From the NCBI RefSeq assembly GCF_023566355.1, contig NZ_JAKNSW010000001.1, positions 248,001 through 312,000 on the forward strand: DNA of 64,000 bases, written 5' to 3'. The position numbers were made by a program, and so were the translations under genes. The notes under the pieces are model-generated. The model saw nothing but the letters and a program-made list of their open reading frames with translations. It had not been told where the DNA came from and made no database searches. Below, one piece after another: positions 22,032 to 32,367 of the stretch; position 1 is the stretch's first letter, and each line of letters begins with the position of its first letter. The DNA is from Mesoplasma sp. JKS002658. GTDB lineage: Bacteria; Bacillota_I; Bacilli_A; Mycoplasmatales; Mycoplasmataceae.

Positions 22032-22067
22032 AAAATACTACTCAAAAAAGTCAAGGAGTAGTATTTT
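22032..22067 (+). terminator. Terminator of the infB operon
   Basis: A 12-bp stem AAAATACTACTC/GAGTAGTATTTT with a 12-base loop begins two bases after the rbfA stop. Confidence 0.85.
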
Positions 22068-22118
22068 CTTTATCAAAAAATCCCTGGTAAAATTAACTTA
22101 CTGCAATAAGGGAGAGTA

Positions 22119-23003
22119 ATGACACAACAACCATCAGGGATTTTTTTAGTTAACAAACCAAAAGAAATGACCACCAACCAGTTAATTCAAACTATTAAAA
22201 CCAAGTTAAAAGTCAACAAAATCGGTCATGCAGGAACTTTAGATCCTCTAGCTACAGGAGTGGTCGTTGTCTTGGTAAATCAAGGGACAAAGCTTTCAGA
22301 TTTGTTCTTAAACCAAACTAAAACCTATCAGGTTGGAGCTAAGCTTTATGAGCACACTACTACTTATGATAGTGAAGGTGAAGTGGTTAAAACTGATCTT
22401 AATCATACAGTGAAGAACATTGATCAATTACAACAAGTAGTGGAAAAATACAATGGTTTGGTTTATGAACAAACACCACCAATCTATAGCGCAATCAAAG
22501 TACAAGGAAAAGAACTCTATAAATACGCAAGAAATCATGAGGTTGATGTGCTAATTTCCCCAAGAACTGTAGAAATTTATCAAAGTCGGATTGATGAATT
22601 TATTCAAGAACCAGATAATATTTTTTATTTGACCACTACAGTAAGTAAGGGAACTTATATTCGGAGTTTGGTTGTTGATATTGCTACTGATTTGAATACT
22701 TATGCTCATGTGGTGATGTTAAATCGTTTGCAATCGGGAGTTTTTCATCTTGATGAAACAAAAACCCTTGATGAGTTAACTTGAGCAGATTTAATTCCTA
22801 ATTACGAAGCAGTAAAACTAAGTGATTGAACCATTCATGAGTTGAATGAAACAGAGTTTTATCAAGTGGAAAACGGAAGAAAAATTACCCTTCCCTTAAC
22901 TCTTGATCGCGTGTTTTTAAGTTATCAACACCATTTGGTTGCTTTGTATGCTCGAGAAGAGAGCGGACAATATAAGAGTATAAAAGGTGGTTTTAACCAT
23001 TAA
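22119..23003 (+). CDS. truB: tRNA pseudouridine-55 synthase
   Basis: TruB makes pseudouridine 55 in the T-loop of tRNAs. The catalytic motif is HAGTLDPLATGVVVV with nucleophile D42, followed by QTPPIYSAIKVQGKELYKYAR and SKGTYIRSLV. The length is 294 residues, with TGA at two C-terminal positions read as Trp. The start follows AGGGAGAG. It is followed 15 bases later by ribF; truB-ribF is a conserved pair. Confidence 0.95.
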
Positions 23004-23018
23004 GAAGAGGGGATTAAC

Positions 23019-23789
23019 ATGATTACAATTAGAGCTGATATTAATGATTTACAAAAGATTCCAGGAATCAAGCGGAGTTTGGTGGTGATTGGAAAATTTG
23101 ATGGTTTACACCAATATCACGAGAAATTGATTAAAATTGCTACTAAACTAGCAGTTAAGAACTATTTACAGTTAATTGTTTTAAGTTTTGATTCCTCTTT
23201 TAATTCTTTAAATCATCAAGTTAATGACCAGATGATGCATCCAAAGGAAAAAGAGACCATCTTTGAGGACTATTTTGCTCTTGACTATTACATTGAGTTA
23301 GTGGTGAATGAAAATTTGCAAAGTTATAGTCAAAACCAATTTATGGGTTGGTTAAAAAAGACTTTAAAGTGTCAGATGTTAGTTGAAGGTAGTGACTTTA
23401 CCTTTGGAACTGATAAACAAGGAACAGTAACAGATTTAAAACGTTATTTCGGTGATGAGAATGTTTATGTTTTAAATCGAAACTCGCGTTCACTTTCTTC
23501 GACTAAAATTCGTGATCTTTTAAAAAAGGGTAAAATTAACCAAGCAAACAAACTTTTATACACTCCGTTTAAATTGTATGTAGAGGCAAATAACCACTCG
23601 ACAAAAAAGGTAGTTTTTCCCAATTTAGAGTTAAGCGAGGGTTGCTACGAGGGAAGAGTTGATGACAAACAAGCTGCAACGATTTTGTTGACTAACCACA
23701 CGGTTGAATTGCTTGATTTTGATCAACTCAAGAACAAAAAACCAGAATTTATTACTTTAGTTAAATATCTAGGAAAAACTTTGAAATAA
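23019..23789 (+). CDS. ribF: FAD synthetase (RibF), reduced kinase domain
   Basis: Bifunctional RibF phosphorylates riboflavin and adenylates FMN to FAD. The first ~170 residues form the adenylyltransferase domain, with VIGKFDGLHQYHEKL (H31, H34; the usual HxGH reads HQYH) and the SSTKIRDLLKKG motif. The remaining ~85 residues are shorter and more divergent than a normal riboflavin kinase domain, and its GxP..TAN and GV...N.G.RPT motifs are not evident. The protein may therefore make FAD from FMN only, or kinase function may be relaxed. The total is 256 residues against a usual ~310. Confidence 0.85.
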   Translation: MITIRADINDLQKIPGIKRSLVVIGKFDGLHQYHEKLIKIATKLAVKNYLQLIVLSFDSSFNSLNHQVNDQMMHPKEKETIFEDYFALDYYIELVVNENLQSYSQNQFMGWLKKTLKCQMLVEGSDFTFGTDKQGTVTDLKRYFGDENVYVLNRNSRSLSSTKIRDLLKKGKINQANKLLYTPFKLYVEANNHSTKKVVFPNLELSEGCYEGRVDDKQAATILLTNHTVELLDFDQLKNKKPEFITLVKYLGKTLK

Positions 23790-23833
23790 AAGGGTTTTAT
23801 CATTTTGAAAATTAAGGTTTAGACCTGAAAATA

Positions 23834-23901
23834 TGCTATGATTATCAAGTATTTGTTTTTACTAAGTTTAGATTCTGCCCTTAGAATTTTTACTAAGTTT
23901 A
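23834..23901 (+). promoter_or_regulatory. rpsO promoter and leader with direct repeat
   Basis: An extended -10 (TGCTATGAT, 23834-23842) is followed by TTTTTACTAAGTTTA at 23856-23870 and again at 23887-23901. The repeats are separated by 16 bases that can form an ATTCT/AGAAT hairpin. S15 represses its own translation in several bacteria, so a leader regulatory element is plausible here. Confidence 0.55.
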
Positions 23902-23938
23902 AACAGTATTTAGCAAAACTAAAGAAAGGGAAAATAAA

Positions 23939-24205
23939 ATGGTATCAAAAACTCGTAAAGCTGAGTTGGTTCAACAGTTTGGAGGTTCAACACTTGACAC
24001 AGGGAAACCAGAAGTGCAAATTGCGATCTTAACTGAGGATATCAATAACATGACTGAACATCTAAAAATTCACAAAAAAGATGTTCCAACCAGAAGAACT
24101 TTATTAAAAAAAGTTGCTCAACGTCGTCACTTACTAGACTACTTAACTCGTAAAGATGTTAACCGTTATAAAGAAGTGGTAGCTGCTTTAGGATTAAGAA
24201 AATAA
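23939..24205 (+). CDS. rpsO: 30S ribosomal protein S15
   Basis: This primary 16S-binding protein has 88 residues. The start [33 protein letters not shown] and the end [25 protein letters not shown] match the S15 family throughout. AAAGGGAAAA lies upstream. It has its own promoter and a strong terminator. Confidence 0.97.
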   Translation: MVSKTRKAELVQQFGGSTLDTGKPEVQIAILTEDINNMTEHLKIHKKDVPTRRTLLKKVAQRRHLLDYLTRKDVNRYKEVVAALGLRK

Positions 24206-24222
24206 ATCCTTATTGATTTAAA

Positions 24223-24253
24223 AAAACAGAACCAATAATGGTTCTGTTTTTTT
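24223..24253 (+). terminator. Terminator of rpsO
   Basis: A perfect 12-bp stem AAAACAGAACCA/TGGTTCTGTTTT with loop ATAA is followed by T's. The A-run on the other side lets it also serve the convergent lipoprotein gene. Confidence 0.92.
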
Positions 24254-24276
24254 GTTATAGAACTTTATCTACTTAT

Positions 24277-25902
24277 TTATTCTGAAACAGAACCAGTTGA
24301 AACTGGAGTAGTAAGGTTTAAGTTTAAAGTTAAAACTTTATTAATGATTGTTTTTACTTGATTGTCTAGTTTATTTTTAACTTCTCAAGTATTGTTGATA
24401 AATTCAATACGAAGATCTTTTGCTGTTAATAAGTCTGCAAATGTCTTAGCTTGTAATCAATTACCATCAGTTTGATACCAAACAGTCATTTCTCCTTGAG
24501 TTCAATTCAAGTTTAGATAATCAAGTTTATTTTCTAAATCTGGGTTTGAGTTTAAAAAAGTTTTTAAAGAATCTTTTATTGCATCAGCCAAATTATTGGT
24601 TGGAATCTGGAAATGAATAGGATCATCAAATCCAAGAATTTTTCCTCCAAGAGTGAAGAAGAATGAAAGTGGATTTTGTAAATCATAACCACCTTCCCAA
24701 GTTTTTTGTTCGTCTTGGTTATCATCTCAAGAATGATTAGTTCCTAGAATAAAGTCGATAAAGTTGCTAAGATTAACTTCAGGAATAAAGTCGAAAACTC
24801 CAATGGCGATATTGTTTTCATCAGTTAGATTAGATTGATATCTAATTGGTTGGCCATTGTAATCAAGCTTGATTGGGGTTGTGTTTGGCACTTTTGATCC
24901 AGTTGAAGTTTGTCAACCTTCAAAAAGATCATAAACCAAACGTTCTAAGTTATTTGTAAAAGTAATTGTTTGTCCTTCATTATTAACATCTTTAATACCT
25001 TGATTAATTTGACCAAAACCATCATCGTTAATATCGCTTGGTTTAGCAAAGAAATATTGAATTAAATTTAAAATCAGATTGGTATTTCCAGTTTGACTTT
25101 GTTGTTCAATAAAGTTTGATAAATGAATTAAATCTGGAAGAATACTTGTTAAAACATCAGTAATTTTTAGACTAACATTTAAACTAATTCCCTCCATTGG
25201 GGTAATTGATTCATTAATTGTATTGTTGTCTTTCAATAGTGTTTCAGCAGTGGCTATCAATCCTTGAAATTTTGCTCAATTTTCATCATCTGTAAAATTA
25301 GCAGGAATTTTGGCAGGAAGAAAAGCTTTGATGGTAGGAATAACTGTGTTAATTAAATTCTTGATTGTTTGTTTTCCTCCAACCACTGGAGCATCACCTA
25401 AGTCAACTTTAAAATCTGCTAGGTTAACTGATGGATTGTTGTTTAACAAATCAGTTACTTGATTAGTTAGTCCAGGGATGGTTTCTTTCATATCTTCTAC
25501 GATATCTTTGGTTAGGAAATTAAACACAAATTCATTAGAACCATCCTGAGGATTTTTAATGTTTTCTTGTTTGTGAAGTACTTCTAAAGCTATCTTTCCT
25601 TTATCTCCGTCTTCACTTGCTGCACTAAAATTTGCAACCTTAATTGTTAATTGTTTTTTATATTTACTCAAATTAACACTTTGACTGACGATCTTTTCTT
25701 TAACCTGATCTTGACTTTGTTCGTTGTTAGGAACATCGACACTTAAATAACTAGCGGTAGTCTTTTCTTCTAATTCTGCAGCAATACTATTGATGATAGC
25801 ATCGTTCACAGGATCTTTATCTGTGCTACCACAACTAATTACGGTTGCTGCAGATGAAGCAGTAATTCCTAAGGCTGATAGAGTGACTAAAAGTTTTTTC
25901 AT
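24277..25902 (-). CDS. Large surface lipoprotein, mollicute-specific
   Basis: A 541-residue lipoprotein has a typical leader and lipobox (TVISC) with the lipidated cysteine at residue 24, so it is anchored on the outer face of the membrane. The mature protein is acidic, rich in Asn/Asp/Leu, and has several amphipathic leucine-rich helices (for example LPDLIHLSNFIEQ). It may belong to the MOLPALP lipoprotein family of Entomoplasmatales, but I hold that weakly. Several TGA codons encode Trp. The ribosome-binding site is GAGGT, and a TATAAT lies 35 bases upstream of the ATG. No enzymatic motif was found. Confidence 0.85.
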
Positions 25903-25936
25903 TTTTTTACCTCTGTTTCATTTCACTTCTGTCTTT

Positions 25937-25942
25937 ATTATA
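25937..25942 (-). promoter_or_regulatory. -10 element of the large lipoprotein gene
   Basis: The minus strand has a perfect TATAAT about 35 bases before the ATG. A TTGAGT 14 bases further upstream is a poorly spaced -35. Confidence 0.5.
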
Positions 25943-26101
25943 TTACAAAAAAGAGAACTCAACACTTTTAAGTTTATTTTTTTAACAATTTAAACAAGTT
26001 TCTATTTTTAGAGTTGAGTGGTTTTTGTAAGTTAAAAGATACTAAGTTTGGTTAGTTTTTGGTAGAATTATCCTGGATCTTTAAAAAAGGATGGATTGAT
26101 A

Positions 26102-26734
26102 ATGACTAAAAACCGGAAAAGGATTAAATTTTTATATCAGTCCTTGATGGTTTTGATTATTAGTTTTGCAATTGTCTCTTCTGCTTTTAAAGTAATTTAC
26201 TTTAATAGAATATTTATTAATCTTACTCTAGTGTTTTTTTCAATAATTACGGTGATGATGATATCAATTTTTATTACTGAATCGTTAAAAGCTAACCAAG
26301 AAAATGATTTTAAGTACGTTGTTTTAAGTATGAGTTTTATTATTTCGATTCATGAAATTTTTGTTTTTTGGCAATACCGTGAATCGGGATTGGGTTTATT
26401 GTGAAACCTAGCAATTATTGGTTTACTACTTGGTTTTGCGGTTTTCCACTTGATTGTAGTTAGTTCACAAAACTTAATTGAAGTTTATGTTAATTTAGAA
26501 GTTGTTTTTATCACTGAAAAAAATCTTTTTTCTGATAAAGTTTTTTCAAATTCTTTAGCACTATTCTTTATCAAGATAATTTTGATTTTTAATAACAAAG
26601 TTAAACAATTAATCAGAAGTTGATTATTGACTCAAGAATTGATAAGTACTTTCAAAGTAGTTTTGCTGACTAAATACATGAAAAGCCAACTTTTTCCACC
26701 CAAAGTTAGATACTTTTTGATTAAAAAATATTAA
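26102..26734 (+). CDS. Small integral membrane protein of unknown function
   Basis: I do not recognise this 210-residue protein. It has about four hydrophobic segments (residues 10-35, 37-58, 68-95 and 103-125), then a basic, amphipathic C-terminal half ending in KVRYFLIKKY. The ATG at 26102 follows AAGGATGG. It sits 14 bases before the ABC ATPase gene and may form an operon with it. One TGA around 26402 and others are read as Trp. Confidence 0.7.
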
Positions 26735-26748
26735 AGGAGCATGAGATA

Positions 26749-27663
26749 ATGACAAATAAAATTATTGATGTTGAACACTTAACCAAAAACTACAAAAACA
26801 ATAAAGGAATTTTTGATGTGAGTTTTAGTGTCAATGAAGGCGAAGTATTTGGTTATTTAGGGCCTAATGGGGCTGGTAAATCAACTACTATTCGTCATTT
26901 AATGGGTTTTATTAAACCAGCAAAAGGTAAGGCAAAAATTCATAACCTTGATTGCTGAAAAGGTTCAACTAAAATTCAAAAGAAGCTTGGTTATTTACCA
27001 GGAGAATTAGCTTTACCAGAAAACCAAACTGGGATTAGTTATATTAAATACATTTATCAATTAAGAAAACTAAAAAATTGGACTGAAATTGAAGAAATGA
27101 TTAAGTATTGAGAATTTGATCCCACTGTCAAAATTAAGAAAATGTCAAAGGGAATGAAACAAAAAGTCGGGTTAATCTTGACTTTTATGCATCACCCTGA
27201 TGTTTTGATTCTTGATGAACCTACTAGTGGGCTGGACCCCTTAATGCAAGATAAGTTTGTCCAACTAATTAAAAGTGAAAAAGCTAAGGGTCATACCGTG
27301 TTGATGTCTTCGCATATTTTTCAAGAAATTGAAAATACGTGTGATCGGGTAGCGATTATTAAACAAGGAAAAATTATTTCTCAACTAGATTTAAGTGAAA
27401 TCAATTCGGGAAAAACTCGAGAATACACGGTTGAATTTGATCAACCCTATACCTCAAAACCAAAAACTTACAAAATTAAAACAATTAATGAAGAAAAAAC
27501 TACAGTGACTTTTACTGTGCCTAGAACTTATGTTGGAAGTTTCTTAAAAGCAATTGAAAAGTATAAACCAGTTAGTTTTGAAGAAAATAAGTTCGATCTT
27601 GAAAAATACTTTTTACACTTTTATAAAGAAGAGGAAAGTAAGAAAGGAAAACGTCATGAATAG
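26749..27663 (+). CDS. ABC transporter ATP-binding protein
   Basis: This is an ATPase subunit of an ABC exporter of the CcmA/NatA/bacitracin-type group. Visible motifs are Walker A GPNGAGKST (38-46), signature MSKGMKQKV, Walker B VLILDEPTSGLD, and the switch histidine in SSHIF. The length of 304 residues includes a C-terminal domain of about 80 residues typical of this group. The stop overlaps the start of the permease gene by eight bases. The substrate is not predictable. Confidence 0.92.
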
Positions 27664-28402
27664 ATTTTTATTTAATAAACAAATTAAATCCTACTGGATT
27701 TTTGAATTACTTTGTTTAATTGTTCCTGCTCTTGCAGTAATTGCAATTGTTGCTGTAGCTGAAGCTGATGACGGAATTAAGGTGGTTTCAGAGGTTATTG
27801 ATGCAGTCTTTTTCACTTCAATTGCTTTAGAAATGTCAGCGATTTTTATTATTGTTGCAGGAAATGGGATTGTTACTGGTGATGTACAGAAGGGAACGAT
27901 TACTTATACTGCGACAGCAGGAATTGGCCGTTGAAAGATTATTAATACTAAGATTATTTATTTTGCTGCTTATGCTTTGCTTTTCTTCTTGATTAATTTA
28001 ATTATTATTCTTCCTACAGTTTCTCTGCAAAAAACTGATGTTGATTTAGGATTATTTACACTAAAAATGTTTGGTTTCATGTTGTTGTTGTTTGCTACTT
28101 CAGGATTTATGTTTATTATTTCTAGTGTTTTTAACAAATCTGTCTTAACTTTTGCTATCGGCGGGGGAATTATTGTTTTCTTTATTTTGATGTCAATTTT
28201 ATCCCAAATCGGTTCGATTGGAAAATATACCAAATATTTAACCATTAATACTTTATTCTATGTTGAAGGCTACACAATAAAAGAGGGTAAGATTGATTTA
28301 AACCCAACTGCTATTTTAGGAATGATTATTTTAGCAGGAATTGGGATTGGAACTTATGTTGGTTCTGCTTTTATCTTTACTAGAAAAGACTTACCGCTAT
28401 AG
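27656..28402 (+). CDS. ABC transporter permease
   Basis: This 248-residue membrane protein has six hydrophobic segments, starting with IFELLCLIVPALAVIAIVAVA. The loop after the second segment reads NGIVTGDVQKGTITYTATAGIGRWKIINTKI, the pattern of ABC-2 type permeases (G....E...GT......P.sR..i...K). It overlaps the ATPase gene and is followed by a terminator, so the module is an ATPase-permease exporter. Confidence 0.87.
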
Positions 28403-28424
28403 AGGATTGTTAAACCAAGTAATT

Positions 28425-28452
28425 AAAAAGGAGATTTTGATCTCCTTTTTTT
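28425..28452 (+). terminator. Terminator of the ABC module
   Basis: An 11-bp stem AAAAAGGAGAT/ATCTCCTTTTT with loop TTTG begins 22 bases after the permease stop. Confidence 0.9.
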
Positions 28453-28494
28453 GTTTTAAGAAAGGTGATTTTTTAAGAATAAACCAAAAATTTA

Positions 28495-28524
28495 TTGACA
28501 CTCTCTGATGATATTGTGTATTAT
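28495..28524 (+). promoter_or_regulatory. Promoter of tRNA-Gly
   Basis: A perfect TTGACA (28495-28500) and TATTAT (28519-28524) are 18 bp apart, 16 bases before the tRNA. Confidence 0.8.
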
Positions 28525-28539
28525 TAAAAGGTGTTAAAT

Positions 28540-28613
28540 GCAGGTGTAGTTTAATGGTAGAACTTCAGCCTTCCAAGCTGACTGTGAGGGTTCGATTCCC
28601 TTCACCTGCTCCA
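28540..28613 (+). tRNA. tRNA-Gly (anticodon TCC)
   Basis: Acceptor GCAGGTG pairs with CACCTGC, the anticodon loop is CTTCCAA (TCC), the T-arm is GGTTCGATTCC, and CCA is encoded. A single-gene transcript with its own promoter and terminator. Confidence 0.93.
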
Positions 28614-28629
28614 TAAGTAAATGAGTTTA

Positions 28630-28657
28630 AGCAACCCCTTCTGGGGTTGCTTTTTTG
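28630..28657 (+). terminator. Terminator of tRNA-Gly
   Basis: A 9-bp GC-rich stem AGCAACCCC/GGGGTTGCT with loop TTCT is followed by T's. Confidence 0.93.
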
Positions 28658-28707
28658 TTTGGTTAAAATTAGTTATAATTACCCTATTACAAGGGAATTT
28701 AAGAAAA

Positions 28708-29493
28708 ATGAGTAAACAACTTAATAATGAGAAACAAAAAGTAGGAGAAGATTCTTATTGAAATAAAATCCGAGAATTTAACTTAACTAGAACTAGATTT
28801 GGATGGTTAGTTTTATGGCAGTTAATCGAAACGATTATCCCTTTTATTTTAGTTTGAGTGTTTGTTGGTCCTGAACTTAAAAAATATCATGCTTTTAACC
28901 ATTACAACGATTTATTAAATCCCCACGCAGGATTCTTGGTTTTAATTTGTTTAGCAATCTTGTTGTGAGCATGAACTATTCAAATTGTTAGTTTTTTTTA
29001 CCGCTGACAAAATGCAGATAGTTTTACCTTCACCTTAATTTTTTCTTTAGTCTTTTTTACTTTAATAATGAATGGATGTTGGTTAGTTGATAGTAAATTA
29101 AATCTCAGTGTCCAAATAATTATTCGATTCCTGATTGGTTTATTTATTGCCATTGGTGGATTATTTTTAGGAGTTCTTGTCACTTCCTTTGCCCGAAATT
29201 ATCGTTATAAGGTTGAAGAAGATGAAGAAACCTTGTTACTTGCTTATCAGAATGGTGAACCAATTCCCACCAAAGCTCAGCTTCGTTTAGTTCGCGCGCA
29301 AAAAAACCATGAAATTCGTGAAGCTCAAGCCAAGGAATTAGACGAATTTAAAAAGCAATTGGATGCAAAATTATTAGAAGCTTTTAATAATAAAACGATT
29401 GATAAACATGAAGTTAAACTTGAAGCCAAGGAAGCTAAAAAGCGTGAACGTTTTGTTAAAAGACAAGCAAAAAAGACTAAAAAGGAAGTTTAG
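28708..29493 (+). CDS. Membrane protein with a charged coiled-coil tail
   Basis: This 261-residue protein is not recognised. It has four hydrophobic segments (about residues 34-52, 70-92, 105-125 and 138-160), followed by about 95 residues of highly charged helix rich in Lys, Glu and Ala that ends in a lysine-rich run. The tail looks like a cytoplasmic coiled coil. A TATAAT lies 28 bases upstream. The 3' end overlaps the convergent choline-kinase-like gene by 17 bases. Confidence 0.75.
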
Positions 29494-30271
29494 CGAAGTT
29501 TTGTAATTTTTGATTCATTAACTGCACAATTTCTTGATAAACTGGTTGGTGCATCTTTTCATACATATAAGTTGCCCAGTTGATTCAAAGCAAATAAGCA
29601 TAAAAAACCAAATCTTTGAGTTTGGTTTTTTCTTTGTCACTTAAGCCTAAAAGGTCAACAAAAGCTTTGATTTGATTTGAAGGTAAAGTTTCACTAATTA
29701 CGCCAGCATAATCAAATAAAGCAAGGTTGAAACAACTATATTCAAAATCAATCAGTTTTAACTGATCATCAACAAAAAGAAAGTTGCCAGGAACCATGTC
29801 GTTGTGCGATAAACAAACCTTAAATTCTGGTTCGTATCATCTGGTGATAATTTGATCAAGTTTGGTTTGATAACTCGATAGATCAACTAGGGGGTTTTGA
29901 ATTTTTGTGACAAACTTATTTAAATATTCTCTTGCTTCAAAGAAGGGCATTTCTACTTCTAAATGATGGTATGCTTCAATGATCTTAATCATTGCAGTTA
30001 AGGTTGTAGGATCGCTAAGTTTTTCTGGTTGGTCTAATAAGGTATAACTGTTTGGATAATAAGTTCAGGTACTAAAAAAGTGTTGATCAACATCAACTCC
30101 TCAAGTTAAGGGTTTTAAGTAAAAATCCTGATCAGGAAGAGTTTGAAATTGTTGATAAAGTTCACTCTCTGCTTTACGGTTTAAAAAATAGTCGACCGTT
30201 GGTGAAGAGGTTTTTCTAATCATTCCTTTTTCTAAACTAATCTTGTTGGTTAAACCTTGACCGACTTTCAT
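29477..30271 (-). CDS. Choline/ethanolamine kinase-like phosphotransferase
   Basis: This 264-residue enzyme of the choline kinase/aminoglycoside phosphotransferase fold shows Brenner's motif CLSHNDMVPGNFLF (family HNDLxxxN) and LIDFEYSCFNLALFDYA, which supplies the metal-binding aspartate. It resembles LicA-type choline kinases; in a mollicute this would feed phosphocholine into lipids, but a sugar or thiamine kinase role is possible. It is transcribed alone on the minus strand, with several TGA codons as Trp. The ATG at 30271 follows AAAGGTTC. Confidence 0.85.
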
Positions 30272-30341
30272 TTCTGAACCTTTCCTATTAAAATAAATAA
30301 AGTATAAAATAATATTAACTCAATTTTTACAAAGGACTTTG

Positions 30342-30950
30342 ATGATGGGTGAACCACAAATTTGAATTGCGACAACTAATCTTCATAAAATTCAAGAATT
30401 TAAAAAGATGTTAGGTGGTTATGAAGTTAAGTCCTTATTAGATTTACCAAATTCCTTAGTAATTGAAGAGAATGGCACGACTTTTTGTGAAAATGCGCTC
30501 ATTAAAGCTAAAGCTTTAGCTTTAATGATTAATCAACCTTCAATTGGTGATGATAGTGGTCTTCTTGTTGATGGACTTGATGGTTTTCCTGGAGTTTATT
30601 CACGAAGATGAGCGTTACCTTTAACTCTTGATACAGAAATTAATGTTAAATTACTAAGATTAATTGATGATAAAGGGTTGAAAACTAAGGCCCAACGCCA
30701 AAGTAGGATGGTTAGTTGCTTGGTTTATTATGATCCAATTACCAAGAATGAACAAACTTTTGAAGGTGAATTAGAAGGTTATATTACTTACCAACCTCAG
30801 GGTGTTGATGGATTTGGTTATGATCAGGTCTTTGCTTTGAATGATTCTGATTTAACTCTTGCTCAAATCGGAATAGAAAAAAATAGTTTATCATCACGAA
30901 GCCAAGCCTTAACAAAATTAATGCAGTGATTAGAAAGTAAGGATAATTAA
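30342..30950 (+). CDS. rdgB: Non-canonical purine NTP pyrophosphatase (RdgB/HAM1)
   Basis: This enzyme hydrolyses ITP, dITP and XTP to monophosphates and keeps them out of nucleic acids. The family motifs are complete: ATTNLHKIQEF at the N-terminus, ENGTTFCENALIKA, GDDSGLLVDGLDGFPGVYSRR and GFGYDQVF. The length is 202 residues. Two adjacent in-frame ATGs (30342, 30345) follow AAAGGAC, and either could be used. The next gene starts five bases after the stop, so the two are co-transcribed. Confidence 0.93.
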
Positions 30951-30955
30951 GCAGA

Positions 30956-31492
30956 ATGCGCAAAATTAACATTGTTTTATTTGAACCAGAGATTGCGCAA
31001 AATACCGCGGCAATTATGCGTACTTGTGTTGCTTTTGACATGAATCTTCATGTTATTGAACCCTTGGGTTTTATTCTCAATGAACACAATATGGCGCGAA
31101 GTAGTGCTAATGAGTATAAAAAGGTACAACTTTTTCGTTATGATAATTGGGACGACTTTATTACTAAGCATCCTTGCGTTTCGCTTTATTGTTTAACACG
31201 TTATGGGAATAAACCCTTGTCAAGTTTTGATTTCACTACGATAAACGACGAAGTTTATTTACTATTTGGTAAGGAATCGACTGGGATTGATAAAGAAATC
31301 CTTTATGCCTATCAAGAAACGATGTTTCGAATTCCAATGGTTGAAGCTGCTCGAAGTATCAATTTAGCCAATTGTGTTGGAATTGCTAGTAGTGAAGTCT
31401 TGCGACAATGAGACTATTTAAATCTTTGTCAAAGTGAAACTCAACGAGGATCGGACTATATTAATTCTCGAAAATGAGTCAAAGAACAATAA
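30956..31492 (+). CDS. trmL: tRNA (cytidine(34)-2'-O)-methyltransferase
   Basis: This SPOUT-fold methyltransferase modifies the wobble base of leucine tRNAs. The 178-residue protein has motif 1 QNTAAIMRTC, motif 2 LLFGKESTGI, and motif 3 FRIPMVEAARSINLANCVGI that forms the SAM-binding knot. The length is slightly above the 155-160 usual for TrmL. One of the tRNA substrates, tRNA-Leu(TAA), is encoded in this window. TGA is used for Trp near the C-terminus. Confidence 0.92.
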
Positions 31493-31506
31493 AGGAGGTG
31501 ATAAAA

Positions 31507-32367
31507 ATGGCAAACGATAAAAATAATTTACCCTACGTGCTAAGTGATCTTGATGGGACGATTTCGCTTATGGATTTTAGTTTTTTAAAAACAACTTTAA
31601 CTGATATTGCTTCATATCAAAAAGCTAGTGGTAACAAGTTTAGTTTCATTACTGGTCGAAATATGGTGGTAAATAAAGCGGTGATTGAACAATTAAAGAT
31701 TAAACTTCCGATTGTTTCTTGTAATGGGGCGTTAATTACTGATCATAAGGGTGAGGTCTTGGCTGCTGAATATCTCGATAAACGTACTTGTGTAACGATT
31801 TTCCGTGAGGCGGATAATTTTGATTTGGATTTGATTTGTTATACTCCCACTGCAATTGTTGGTACTGCTGATTCTAACCGCATTAAAGCGTGAAATGCTT
31901 ATAATCAAAAGCAAAAACCTTCACATAAGTTTGAAATTACCATTTTTCCTGATCTTGATGCAATCGCAGACGCGATTGCTGATGAAAGTATTAAACCCTT
32001 AGAGTTGGTCTGTGTTGTAGAAAATGATGAAGAACGCAAGGCCATGCAAGCAATCTTTGATAGCTATCAAGATGAAATTAACTATGTTCAATCTGATGCC
32101 ATGCTTTTTGATGCCTTAAAAAAAGGAATTAATAAGGAGTTTGGTTTGAAGAAGTGAGCAGAATTAATTAATACCGATCCTCAACAAGTGGTTTGTTTTG
32201 GTGATAATTATAATGATTTAGAAATGATTAAGTTAGTTGAACACGGTTATGTGGTTGATAATGGGGTCCAAGCTTTAAAAGATTTAGCTTATAAAGTTAT
32301 TAAATCAGTTGATGAAAACGGGGTTGGTGAACAATTAGAAAGAATTATCAAACATGAGTACGACTAA
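31507..32367 (+). CDS. HAD-superfamily (Cof-type) phosphatase
   Basis: A 286-residue cytosolic hydrolase of the Cof subfamily has nucleophile motif SDLDGT (D14, D16), a C2-type cap, and the metal-binding motif GDNYNDLEM near the C-terminus. These enzymes dephosphorylate sugar phosphates, nucleotides or pyridoxal phosphate; the substrate is unknown. An ideal AAGGAGGTGAT ribosome-binding site fixes the ATG at 31507. The stop overlaps the nadD-yqeK start by 14 bases. Confidence 0.88.
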
